45,500 nucleotides of DNA from an uncultured Desulfocapsa sp. Its GTDB lineage: Bacteria > Desulfobacterota > Desulfobulbia > Desulfobulbales > Desulfocapsaceae. The stretch spans positions 1 to 45,500 of the forward strand of contig CAMZLK010000079.1 of assembly GCA_947311475.1 (NCBI GenBank), in the 5' to 3' direction. Position numbers and translations under genes: made by a program. Positions within the stretch are counted from its first letter, which is position 1. Each line of letters begins with the position of its first letter. Shown one piece after another: positions 18,834 through 27,402 of this stretch. The notes below the pieces were generated by a model. That model had not been told where the DNA came from. It saw only the letters and a program-made list of their open reading frames with translations, and searched no databases.

Positions 18834-19976
18834 TTATACCTCAATCTCGCCATTCATCAGGCGGGGCAGGAGAAGGTCGCGGGCCTGGGCTAGTTTTTGG
18901 TTTTGTTGTAATAACACTTCAATTTGTGCATGCATCTGACGTGCTCTACCGTTGAACTCCGCTTTGATTATTTTCTCAGGGTTTAATATAAGACGACTGT
19001 AGGCAAAGTTACGATTGAGCCCAGGAACAGCAACATCGGTATTGATAAAGGTCATATTCTTTAAAGTATAATAGAAGTAGTAATCCGATTCTTCAGGTAA
19101 GATATAATAGACGGTATCAATAGGCCAACAGTCGCAAACTGACCAATAAACACTTCCAACATTTCCTTTTCGGCCAAGAATAATGGCAGAGGCCTTAACA
19201 ATAGCTTTGTCATGTGAACCCACAATACCACTTGACCCATAAACAGGATAGTCTCCATCAACACGGGAATCTTTTTTTAGAGCTTTTCCGTAATTGAGTA
19301 CAGCACATTCTCCAAGAGCTTTTCTTTCCCAACCCTCTGGTACACCATCAATGATTTTGGTGTGTTTATGGCCGGGGAAGCGGAGGTGGATAAACCACTC
19401 CTTATAGAGCAGTCGGGCCGACTCCTCCAGCAACTGTATCCGCCGCCGGTTGTTTTCGATCAGGTCGTCGTAGGCATCTATTATTGAGGCTATAGTTTCT
19501 TGAGTATTTACACCTGGAATTCGGACTTTAACTTTATAGATTCTTTCTGGGGCTGTATGACGGACTTTAGTCCCTGTCGCACTTCCTGATATTTGTCCTC
19601 TAACATTATATGTATTGAAAAGATGATAAAGGTATTTGGGAGCCAAAATATTTTTATCTATTTCGTCAATTTTACCAAGTCGTTGATTGTGGAGATATTT
19701 ATCGGACTCAGGAATCCATGCTGAACTGCCAAGTAAACCAGCCCCTTGTTCGGTCATTGCTACAATTAGATCATTTTTTTTCAGCAAAAATGTGTCCGGG
19801 AAATCTCCTGTGTAAAAGCGCTCTTTTGCTGGCCTAACTCTGAACCCACCTTTCTCGTGAAAGTTACCTGGGGTCAAAAGCATCAACACCCCACTGCTTG
19901 AAAAATATTGGCTTTTAAACGCAAAGCCATGCTTAATATGGATTGCATCGCCAAGAAAAATTTCTCGCCAACTCAT
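18834..19976 (-). CDS. hsdS: Type I restriction-modification specificity subunit
   Basis: 380 residues, the usual length. Two target-recognition domains, each followed by a conserved helix: the first helix is at about 165-195 (DAYDDLIENNRRRIQLLEES), the second at the C-terminus (QNQKLAQARDLLLPRLMNGE). It selects the bipartite DNA site for methylation and restriction. Its start overlaps the upstream AlbA_2-type gene by 4 bases and its stop is followed by the ATPase start. Nothing suggests truncation, and no second hsdS fragment or inversion repeat was seen, so no phase-variable shuffling is apparent. Confidence 0.95.
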   Translation of the reverse strand: MSWREIFLGDAIHIKHGFAFKSQYFSSSGVLMLLTPGNFHEKGGFRVRPAKERFYTGDFPDTFLLKKNDLIVAMTEQGAGLLGSSAWIPESDKYLHNQRLGKIDEIDKNILAPKYLYHLFNTYNVRGQISGSATGTKVRHTAPERIYKVKVRIPGVNTQETIASIIDAYDDLIENNRRRIQLLEESARLLYKEWFIHLRFPGHKHTKIIDGVPEGWERKALGECAVLNYGKALKKDSRVDGDYPVYGSSGIVGSHDKAIVKASAIILGRKGNVGSVYWSVCDCWPIDTVYYILPEESDYYFYYTLKNMTFINTDVAVPGLNRNFAYSRLILNPEKIIKAEFNGRARQMHAQIEVLLQQNQKLAQARDLLLPRLMNGEIEV

Positions 19977-21448
19977 ACCCCACCCTCCAGCACTCTCTCA
20001 ACTTCCCTCTCCCCCAACGCCGTCAAGCGATACCGCTGTTTACTACTCCGTGGTTTATCCGGGATAGTCATTTCAATGAGTTGCAGGGCAATGGCTGGTT
20101 GTTGATAATGCTCACGGAAATGCTTTTCATCGACCAGTTCCAGTTTCTGTTGAATCTCTTTGCGGCTCATTTCCCCATGCAGCAATACCAGCATTCTGTG
20201 GACTTCGGGGGTGACTTCGGGGGTCACTTCGGGGGTGACTTCGGGGGCGACTTCCCCGGTAACATCTTCGCTGGCCTCGGCTAAGGGAATGATCAGCTCA
20301 AAGCCGTGCATGGTATCCTTAAAGATTGGTTTGGAGCCATGGGCGTAGAGGGGCAGGTATTTATTGATATTGCGGACGCCGGAGCCAAGTTCATCGAAAC
20401 GGCCCAGTTGGATCATAAACTTGCAGATGGTGGGGTTCTTGGAAAAGGGGCGCAGGTTTTCCAGGGTGATTTCACTGAAATGATGCTGGGTTCCGGGGTT
20501 ATCAAAGATCACCCTGTCTTGGTAGATCATTAATCGGGCCGGGGAACCGCTGCTATACTCCCGGTGGGAGACGATATTTGACACCGCCTCCCGGAAAATC
20601 TTGTCCCGCAGGCTGATTCGTTGGGTTCCCTCCAGATAAAAGGGGTCGTTGAGATGTTTCTCCACAAAGCCCATCATCTGGTCATAGGCATCAATGAGGT
20701 TGGTTCGGATCATCAGACGATCGTCATAGCGTTCTTCATTGTCCCGGCGCAGTAAACAGTCAATTTTATAGGCGGGTACGGCCTGGGCAATGGCAACATC
20801 ATGACCGAATATCAGGATTCCTGCCAGGGAAAGAACTGTTTTGCCGGTGTCAGGATCAGTGGTGTAAAATCCGCCAATATGCAATAACTCTTCGTCGGAT
20901 AGATCGGCCCATGGGTGCTGAGAGTTGTAGGAGCGCATCAGCCGTCTGGCCCGGTCAAAGAGTTCGGGTCGCAGGTCTGCCATGGAGCTGAAACGAATGG
21001 GGCGTTGTTCGCTGAAGATCCCCAGCTTGCGGTTGAGCAGTCCGGCCAGTTGGTGAGTTCCCTGCACTCTATAGTCACCATCCTCACTGCGCAGGAAGAT
21101 TTCGCCCTTATGTTTATGGAGTTGGGAGCTGAGTGGAACCTGAATAACAATAATGGTTTTACCGTCAATCTCGGTTGCATAGGGAAAGAGCAGGTAGGGC
21201 AGATCAATTTTCTGGGGGTTATTGGAGAGATTGGCAATATCCACCTTCATGCGGCTAATGGCGTTTTGATCCACCCCAATGATCTCACCCCTGTCTGAAA
21301 CGCCGAGAAAGATCAGGCCGCCATCGGTGTTAAGAAAGGCGCAAACCGTATCAAAGAGATTGGCTGGCAGCGTATCCACCGCCTCTTTAAATTCGGTATG
21401 CAGTCCTTCCCCTTCGGCAATAACCTCAAGCAGGTGGGCGGTATTCAT
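19973..21448 (-). CDS. AlbA_2 / RecG-like ATP-binding protein in the RM operon
   Basis: 491 residues. The N-terminal AlbA_2 (Schlafen AlbA-like) domain shows EGLHTEFKE near residue 15 and FLNTDGGLIFLGVSDRGEI near 40-58. The middle part contains RISLRDKIFREAVSNIVSHREY and ELGSGVRNINKY, the HATPase_c_4-like block of the COG2865 group. A linker of PEVT repeats at about 395-413 is encoded by a 12-bp tandem repeat, then a winged helix ends in IPDKPRSSKQRYRLT. Probably a DNA-binding ATP-dependent regulator; such genes commonly sit between hsdM and hsdS, but their role there is not settled. Overlaps hsdM and hsdS by 4 bases each. A frameshifted relative lies at 25,915-27,380. Confidence 0.88.
   Translation of the reverse strand: MNTAHLLEVIAEGEGLHTEFKEAVDTLPANLFDTVCAFLNTDGGLIFLGVSDRGEIIGVDQNAISRMKVDIANLSNNPQKIDLPYLLFPYATEIDGKTIIVIQVPLSSQLHKHKGEIFLRSEDGDYRVQGTHQLAGLLNRKLGIFSEQRPIRFSSMADLRPELFDRARRLMRSYNSQHPWADLSDEELLHIGGFYTTDPDTGKTVLSLAGILIFGHDVAIAQAVPAYKIDCLLRRDNEERYDDRLMIRTNLIDAYDQMMGFVEKHLNDPFYLEGTQRISLRDKIFREAVSNIVSHREYSSGSPARLMIYQDRVIFDNPGTQHHFSEITLENLRPFSKNPTICKFMIQLGRFDELGSGVRNINKYLPLYAHGSKPIFKDTMHGFELIIPLAEASEDVTGEVAPEVTPEVTPEVTPEVHRMLVLLHGEMSRKEIQQKLELVDEKHFREHYQQPAIALQLIEMTIPDKPRSSKQRYRLTALGEREVERVLEGGV
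20202..20261. repeat. 12-bp tandem repeat coding for PEVT linker
   Basis: Four consecutive 12-base units acttcgggggtg/c (20,202-20,249), the fourth with one change, followed by a diverged fifth. On the minus strand they encode repeated P-E-V-T/A. Units are a multiple of three, so copy number can change without breaking the frame. Confidence 0.9.
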
Positions 21449-23559
21449 AGCGCTAATCCTGCAAAATTCCGGGCAATCTTTGCTGCCAACTCCACCGCTT
21501 CGCCATTAAGTTCGGCCAGCTCCGCATGGATATCGGTCAGGGTCGCCTCAAAATCAAAATCTTCATCCACCTCTTCCGGTGCCACTCCCACATAACGGCC
21601 AGGGGTCAGGCTCCAGTCATTGGCGGCAAGTTCCTCCTGGTCAACCAGCTTGACCAGCCCCTCCACATCACAGAGTTTGCCCTCCGGAAAGCGGCAGAGA
21701 AGCCAGTGGGCCTGATGATAAAAATAACGAACCTGCTTGAGCTGTGTCACCAGCTCTTTCCGAGCGGCTTCGGCCTGTTTTGTAAGATTGTTCCTGCGAC
21801 TACCATTGATCTCTGTAGTCCAGAGCGGGCTCTTTTTGGCGTGAAGCTCCTTTTCGCAGAGTTCAAGCAGACGGTTGATTAATTTAAAGGCATGGTCAAC
21901 CAGTTTGATCAGGTCACGGGCCTGTTCCGCCAGCCCTGCCAGTCCCTGCTTGTTTTCTATAAAGGCACTTAGTTGTGAGATGGTCGGGTTTGCCATATCC
22001 TGCCATTGCGTAAGATTATCCTGGGTTGATGTCTTGAACGCTATGCTGGATTCCTGCAACTGGGCAAGGGTGGTGAGTAATTCGCCATAGCTCTCGGCCT
22101 GCACGCCATCTGAGGGGATACTTTTTAAAAAGGGGGTGACGGCAGTATGAATGGTCTCAAGGCGGGTCTGGTATTGTTGGAGAAGCTCAGCTTGCTGCGC
22201 TTCAGTCAGGCTTTTGCTGGTGTAGTTTGCCAGTAAATCGGTAAAACGCTCGGTCTGACCACGGTAGAGCCAGACAATGGCGGTGATATTTTCGAGTTGT
22301 TCCGGGGTGAAGTCAAAGATCTTGCGGGTTACCTTGCGGTAGATATTGCGGGCATCAATCATCAACACCTTATCCCGATGTTCCGCAGGTTTGTCCTTAT
22401 TTAAAAACCAAAGCTGGCAGGGTACGGAGCGGGTGTAGAAGAAATTACCACGAATATCGATCATGGCATCCACATGGCCAGTCTGAATCAGGGCCGCCCG
22501 CATCTTGGCCTCATCCCGCCCGGCACTGGAGGCCTGGGATGACATGACAAAACCGGCTCGGCCAGTGTCATTGAGGTAGCTATAGAAATAGGAAATCCAG
22601 AGATAATTGCCATTGGAGACCTTGCCCTTCTTGTTGACCCCCGGCAGACCAAAGGGCAGTCGTCGCCCCATATCGCTCTTGATCTTATCCGCATCCACCT
22701 CATCAACATTAAAGGGGGGATTGGCCATGACATAATCTGCCGTGCCCCAGAGACCGTCATGGGGATCTTCGTAATAGGAAATGGCCTTTTGGATATTACC
22801 CTCCAGACCATGCACAGCCAGGTTCATCTTGGCCAGGCGGATGGTGGTGGGGTTTTTCTCCATGCCATAGAAGGTGAGGAGTTCGCCGGGATTTTGCTGT
22901 ATACGCTCGACAAAATGGGCGGACTGGACAAACATACCGCCCGAACCACAGGCAGGATCAAGCACCTTGCCATGATCTGGCTCAATGACATTGGCAATGA
23001 GCTGTACCAGAGAGACCGGGGTAAAAAACTCACCGCCGTCATGGGCCTTGAGATCGGCAAAGCCGGTGAGAAAATATTCGTAGATACGACCGAAAATATC
23101 ACCAGTGGCCTTTTTAAGCACCTCTGGATTTAAAGTACGCAGTAACTGGCCTAACACCTCATTATCCAGTTCCCTATATTCTGCCTTGGGTAACTGGTCT
23201 TTGAGGTTGCTGTAATCTTTTTCGATGGATTCCATGGCCTGAATAAGGGCTTCAGCCCGGTCATCAGCATCTGTCAGGGCAACCAGAGAATCAAACTGGG
23301 CAGCTTGGCTAAGAAAAATAGCACCTTTCTGGGAGAAGTCCTCCTTGGTTAAGGCCCGGGTGCGCCCACCACGGGATGGCAGGGTGGCAACCACCTCATC
23401 TTTCACCTTTAAGAAACGGCTGTAGGCATGACGCAGGAAGATCAGCCCCATGACCGGCATAAAGTATTCATTACTGGCGTAATTGGAGTTGGCCCGCAGG
23501 GTGTCTGCTGCCTGCCAGAGCCGTTTTTCAATTGCTTCTATATTGGCTAGTTGTGCCAT
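21445..23559 (-). CDS. hsdM: Type I restriction-modification DNA adenine methyltransferase subunit
   Basis: 704 residues, longer than the common 500-residue HsdM because of a C-terminal helical extension of about 200 residues. HsdM_N helices occupy the first 150 residues; GEFFTP is at 176-181, SAM motif I DPACGSGG at 201-208, and catalytic motif IV NPPF at 280-283. It methylates adenine at the site chosen by HsdS and protects host DNA. It starts 4 bases after the small HTH gene and overlaps the AlbA_2-type gene by 4. All motifs are intact, so the modification arm should be active. Confidence 0.96.
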   Translation of the reverse strand: MAQLANIEAIEKRLWQAADTLRANSNYASNEYFMPVMGLIFLRHAYSRFLKVKDEVVATLPSRGGRTRALTKEDFSQKGAIFLSQAAQFDSLVALTDADDRAEALIQAMESIEKDYSNLKDQLPKAEYRELDNEVLGQLLRTLNPEVLKKATGDIFGRIYEYFLTGFADLKAHDGGEFFTPVSLVQLIANVIEPDHGKVLDPACGSGGMFVQSAHFVERIQQNPGELLTFYGMEKNPTTIRLAKMNLAVHGLEGNIQKAISYYEDPHDGLWGTADYVMANPPFNVDEVDADKIKSDMGRRLPFGLPGVNKKGKVSNGNYLWISYFYSYLNDTGRAGFVMSSQASSAGRDEAKMRAALIQTGHVDAMIDIRGNFFYTRSVPCQLWFLNKDKPAEHRDKVLMIDARNIYRKVTRKIFDFTPEQLENITAIVWLYRGQTERFTDLLANYTSKSLTEAQQAELLQQYQTRLETIHTAVTPFLKSIPSDGVQAESYGELLTTLAQLQESSIAFKTSTQDNLTQWQDMANPTISQLSAFIENKQGLAGLAEQARDLIKLVDHAFKLINRLLELCEKELHAKKSPLWTTEINGSRRNNLTKQAEAARKELVTQLKQVRYFYHQAHWLLCRFPEGKLCDVEGLVKLVDQEELAANDWSLTPGRYVGVAPEEVDEDFDFEATLTDIHAELAELNGEAVELAAKIARNFAGLAL

Positions 23560-23563
23560 GCTG

Positions 23564-23752
23564 TTATCCTTTCACTGAATCTGCACTGGCACCAGATTCC
23601 ACCCACTGGTCAACCTGATCTTTTTTGAACATCCAACGCCGCCCAACCCGATGCCCCGGCATATCACGCTGCTCAATCCATTTGTACACCGTTTCTTTGG
23701 TAACATTGAGGTAATCGCAGATTTCACTGACCTTAAGCCATCTATCTTCCAT
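23564..23752 (-). CDS. Small excisionase-family helix-turn-helix protein
   Basis: 62 residues, almost all one MerR-like/HTH_17 DNA-binding fold: WLKVSEICDYLNVTKETVYKWI with the follow-on basic HRVGRRWMFKK and a final DQVDQWVES. First gene of the minus-strand restriction operon, 4 bases before hsdM. In this position such proteins may act as autoregulators that delay restriction, or may simply be excisionase-like; no integrase is present. The -35/-10 pair and the repeated tactacaag boxes lie just upstream (23,777-23,844), which makes autoregulation plausible. Confidence 0.85.
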   Translation of the reverse strand: MEDRWLKVSEICDYLNVTKETVYKWIEQRDMPGHRVGRRWMFKKDQVDQWVESGASADSVKG

Positions 23753-24149
23753 TTTTTCAATCCATTAGCATCAATTTATATATCAGGGTGCCTTAAAAAG
23801 GCAATCTCTACTACAAGCTACGCCTAATCCGTTATTACTACAAGTTTTTTGTCGATTAGAGACGGTTTTGATGAACTATGATGACCCCGTTTAGTTTTAA
23901 GGGACAATTCGTTATAGGTAATATGCGGATTATCCTTAATGACGGTCAGTAATTGCCCCTGAAAAATTAAAACAACCGGGTACGAACACCGGGAAATAAC
24001 CATTCAACGTATTGCAACATCCTCTCATGCATGGTTTTATTGTTTGATAAACATTAAACTGGGGCTTTACGTGCCATCAACAAAACAACGTCATTCCAAA
24101 AAAATACTGTGACATTCTCAGAGCGCACCTTGGAAGTGCATATGATAAC
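23753..24149. other. Divergent intergenic region with operon control sites
   Basis: About 400 bases without an intact gene. The left third holds the promoter and repeat boxes of the restriction operon. The right end (from about 24,051) is an open frame continuous with the AlbA_2-type remnant at 24,150; it reads through LRAHLGSAYDNLPELDRLIL, so degenerate coding sequence begins before any start codon. The middle shows nothing I recognise. Confidence 0.55.
23777..23844 (-). promoter_or_regulatory. Candidate promoter and operators of the restriction operon
   Basis: On the minus strand TTGCCT (23,804-23,799) and TATATA (23,782-23,777) are 16 bases apart, giving a leader of roughly 20 bases before ATG 23,752. 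The -35 box is part of a palindrome GCCTT/AAGGC (23,790-23,802 region). Just upstream a 9-base direct repeat tactacaag occurs at 23,809-23,817 and 23,836-23,844, 27 bases apart. These are candidate binding sites for the HTH protein encoded first in the operon. Confidence 0.4.
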
Positions 24150-24638
24150 TTGCCAGAGCTGGATCGATTAATCCTTGCTACTGTAGCGACTGAACAGGTT
24201 GCAACACACCACCGGATAATGGAAATCTCCGATGATAACGCCCATGATTTAACACAGGCTTTCCGGCGTCTTGTCAAGGCAGGCTGGCTAAAATCAAGCG
24301 GGCATGGACATGGTACTGTTTATCACCGTCCTGAACAAGCGCTCCCAACACCAGAGCAGGTCTTTGGAGAAGCATTGCCAATTATTGATGAAAGCTCTGA
24401 ACATTTGGAAGAGAGCTCCGCACATTTAAGGGATAGCTCCGCACATTCTAATCGAGCAGAAGAAGGTTGGTTGATAGTAAGTGGAATTGCTAATCCGTTA
24501 ATTGATGATTTACAACTTCTCACCTCGGAAGTTAAACAAGAACTAGCAGCCAAGGCAAACGAAGTACAATCGAGAAAAAAATCCCGAAAATTGAAATGGA
24601 GAGAATTGTTCTTTCGTTGTGCGAAAGCTATTACTTAA
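24150..24638 (+). pseudogene. C-terminal remnant of an AlbA_2/RecG-like protein
   Basis: The readable frame (YDNLPELDRLILATVATEQ, then HDLTQAFRRLVKAGWLKSSG) matches the winged-helix C-terminal region found in COG2865-type ATP-binding proteins, not the N-terminus of a gene. The frame is open without a good start from 24,051 and the first usable codon is TTG 24,150 inside the conserved block, so the N-terminal AlbA_2 and ATPase parts are missing. Downstream there is a low-complexity stretch with repeated SSEHL/SSAHL/SSAHS. It belongs to a different subfamily from the two other AlbA_2 genes here. It could still be expressed as a small DNA-binding protein; a truncated remnant is more likely. Confidence 0.6.
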
Positions 24639-24780
24639 TATTGCAAGTCTTAGCACAGTCAGTCAAATCACCAAAAATTACGCATCAATTATCTACACTT
24701 GCTCTCCACTCGTGAGCGGAAAGAAAATACCCCATGGAACAATACACGGTGGGTGGAGTGGCTAGAAATAAAAAAGAACC

Positions 24781-25842
24781 ATGAAAAAGACTAAAAGTCA
24801 AAACAAGCAGAAGTCCCAGAGGGATGAACTGTCCATTGTCCGCTCATCGGCTGCTGAATATCTGAGCTTTGTTGCAGCAAGTGGCAAGGGAGGTGTTGAA
24901 GCTGTTTATGCCGATGAAAACATCTGGCTATCTCAGAAAATGATGGCCACGCTCTATGACGTTGATGTCAGAACGGTAAATTACCACCTGAAAAAGATAT
25001 TCAACGATAGTGAGTTACAGGAAGATTCAGTTATCCGAAATTTTCGGATAACTGCCGCAGACGGAAAAAACTACAATACCAAACATTATAATCTTTCGGC
25101 CATTATTGCTGTTGGCTATAAGGTCAATTCTGAACGGGCTGTGCAGTTCCGTAAGTGGGCGACCAGTATTATTGAAGAGTTCACCATCAAGGGTTACACC
25201 ATGGATGATGAGCGTCTGAAGAATGATGGCTCTATCCTTGGCAAAAAATATTTTGAAGAGCAGTTACAGCGTATTCGGGAGATTCGCCTCTCTGAGCGTA
25301 AATTCTACCAGAAAATCACAGATATTTATGCCACATCAATTGATTATGATGTGACAGCGCAGGCAACCAAACGCTTTTTCGCAGCGGTTCAAAACAAATT
25401 GCATTGGGCTATCCATGGTCAGACAGCGGCGGAAGTTATTGTGGATCGAGCAGATCATCAAAAAGATAATATGGGGTTGACTACCTGGGAAGACGCACCA
25501 AAAGGAAAGATTCAAAAGTTTGATGTCAGTGTTGCCAAAAATTATTTGACGAAGAATGAAATGGCACAATTGCAACGAATGGTTTCAGCCTACCTGGATG
25601 TTGCCGAAAGCATGGCATTAAGGAATATCCCAATGACCATGCAGGATTGGGAAACACGCTTAAATCGTTTCATCGAAGCTACCGACCGTAAGATTTTGCA
25701 GGATGCTGGAAAGGTAACAGCCGAAATTGCCAAGGCTCATGCTGAAAGTGAATTTGAGAAATACCGAATTGTTCAGGATCAGCTCTTTGTCTCTGATTTC
25801 GATAAAATGCTGGAGAACTTGAAAAATAAGGATGACTGCTGA
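24781..25842 (+). CDS. RhuM family protein (copy 2)
   Basis: 353 residues, about 25 more at the N-terminus than copy 1 at 14,355-15,341. The shared blocks are easy to align: ENIWLSQKMMATLYDVDVRT in the winged-helix part, AADGKNYNTKHYNLSAIIAV, IREIRLSERKFYQKITDIYA, and FDVSVAKNYLTKNEM. Function unknown beyond the family association with restriction and defence loci. Here it stands before a (frameshifted) AlbA_2-type gene and a primase-helicase rather than inside a restriction operon. ATG 24,781 has no strong ribosome site; it directly follows a 140-base spacer that shows nothing else. Confidence 0.85.
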   Translation: MKKTKSQNKQKSQRDELSIVRSSAAEYLSFVAASGKGGVEAVYADENIWLSQKMMATLYDVDVRTVNYHLKKIFNDSELQEDSVIRNFRITAADGKNYNTKHYNLSAIIAVGYKVNSERAVQFRKWATSIIEEFTIKGYTMDDERLKNDGSILGKKYFEEQLQRIREIRLSERKFYQKITDIYATSIDYDVTAQATKRFFAAVQNKLHWAIHGQTAAEVIVDRADHQKDNMGLTTWEDAPKGKIQKFDVSVAKNYLTKNEMAQLQRMVSAYLDVAESMALRNIPMTMQDWETRLNRFIEATDRKILQDAGKVTAEIAKAHAESEFEKYRIVQDQLFVSDFDKMLENLKNKDDC

Positions 25843-25914
25843 CTATTTAAAGAACAACAAAGTAAAAAACCTACTTACTACGATGCGAGCACAGGATCAT
25901 CCAAAATCAATAAA

Positions 25915-27380
25915 ATGAAGATAAACGAACAAAAAATCGCAGAGCTTATCTCTCAGGGTGAAGGAGTATCCCTGGAATTTAAGACCTGCCGCAATCAGAT
26001 CAATCGTGATGTCTATGAGACGGTCTGCGCTTTTCTTAATCGGCATGGCGGTACTCTCCTGCTGGGAGTGAACGATTCAGGAAAGATTACGGGCATTGAT
26101 CCTGAGACAGTGGCACAAATCAAAAAGGATTTTGTTACCGCAATTAATAACCCGCAAAAACTGACTCCGGCAGCCTATCTGTCTGTGGAAGAGATTGAGG
26201 CAGGCCCAAAAAAGATATTGAAGATTTATGTCCCGGAAAGCTCACAGGTACACCGCTGTAATGGCCGTATTTACGACCGTAACGAAGACGGTGGTTTTGA
26301 TGTCACAGATCATACTGTCCAAGTTGCCAACCTCTACCAACGTAAACAGGCAACTTACAGTGAAAGCAAGATATATCCGTGGATTAATATGATCATCTGA
26401 GACCGGAATTAATCGAGAAATGCCGGAGACATGTTCGAATTAATGCAGACAATCATCCCTGGGCTGCCATGGACGATCTGCAACTTCTCAAGAGCGCACA
26501 ACTTTATCAAACCGATCCACTCACCAAAGAAAGCGGAATCACACTGGCTGGTGTAATGTTATTTGCACCGGATTCGCTTATTCTTCAGGTCTGTCCTGCC
26601 CATCGTACAGACTTAATCCTGCGTAAGGTAAACGTAGATCGCTACGACGACCGTGATCTGGTTCGCACCAACCTGATCGACAGCTATGACCGCATTCTCG
26701 CCTTTATAAAAAAACATCTGCCGGATCCTTTCTACCTGGAGGGCATTGAGCGAAGAAGTCTCCGGGATGCCATTTTCCGTGAAGTTGCTTCCAACATGCT
26801 TATCCACCGGGAGTATGCCAACGGTGTCCCGGCCAGACTTGTGATCGAATACGGTACAGTTACCGCCTATAACGCCAACCGTCCGCACGGATTCGGCATA
26901 CTTAACCCGAAAACCTTCGCTCCTTATCCCAAAAATCCTGTTATCGGCGCTTTTTTTCGTGAAATCAACCGGGCCGATGAGCTGGGCTCCGGTATGCGAA
27001 AAATGATGCTGTATGGAAAACAATATGGTGGCGCAGATCCGCAACTGATTGAAGAGGATGTGTTTCGTATGATTGTGAAGGTACCGGAATTTAGTCAAAA
27101 TCCAGCAACCAGTTCCGAATCCCCACAAGTCACCCCACAAGTGACCCCACAAGTCCTCGCTGTATTGCATGAAGCCGACAAGGCTCAAACGGCAAACAAA
27201 CTACAACAAGCAGTCGGATTGAAGGATAGAGTCCATTTCCTTAAAGCCTACCTGGAACCCTTATTGGCTGCAGAATTAATAGAACGAACAATTCCCGACA
27301 AACCTCGCAGCAGTAAACAGAAATACCGACTAACGCCAAAAGGAAAAGAAATATTGGAAAGCAACAGGGGTGACAGGTAA
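25915..27380 (+). pseudogene. AlbA_2/RecG-like ATP-binding gene split by a frameshift
   Basis: Two frames together give one full-length protein of about 488 residues. 25,915-26,400 encodes the AlbA_2 domain (EGVSLEFKTCRNQ, FLNRHGGTLLLGVNDSGKI) and stops at TGA 26,398. The rest continues in the -1 frame (DHLRPELIEKCRRHVRINAD) well before the ATG at 26,469, with RRSLRDAIFREVASNMLIHREY, ELGSGMRK, a PQVT repeat linker and a winged helix ending in IPDKPRSSKQKYRLT. The switch must fall in the dozen bases between TAA at about 26,384 and the TGA. I see no slippery heptamer, so mutation or a sequencing error is likelier than programmed frameshifting. It resembles the 491-residue gene in the restriction operon along its whole length. 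Confidence 0.82.
27123..27158. repeat. 12-bp tandem repeat coding for PQVT linker
   Basis: Three consecutive 12-base units beginning ccacaagt (27,123, 27,135, 27,147) encode P-Q-V-T P-Q-V-T P-Q-V. They occupy the same linker position as the PEVT units of the paralogue at 20,202-20,261 but with a different codon set, so the two arrays expanded separately. Confidence 0.85.
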
Positions 27381-27402
27381 ATAGTGTTAGCGTAGCCTGC
27401 AA

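Noticed and set aside
20202-20261. CRISPR-like or minisatellite array
   Set aside because: Units are 12 bp without spacers and encode a protein linker; no CRISPR array or cas gene is present in the window.
26380-26400. Programmed -1 frameshifting in the AlbA_2-type gene
   Set aside because: No slippery heptamer, no following pseudoknot seen, and the paralogue in the restriction operon is a single frame.
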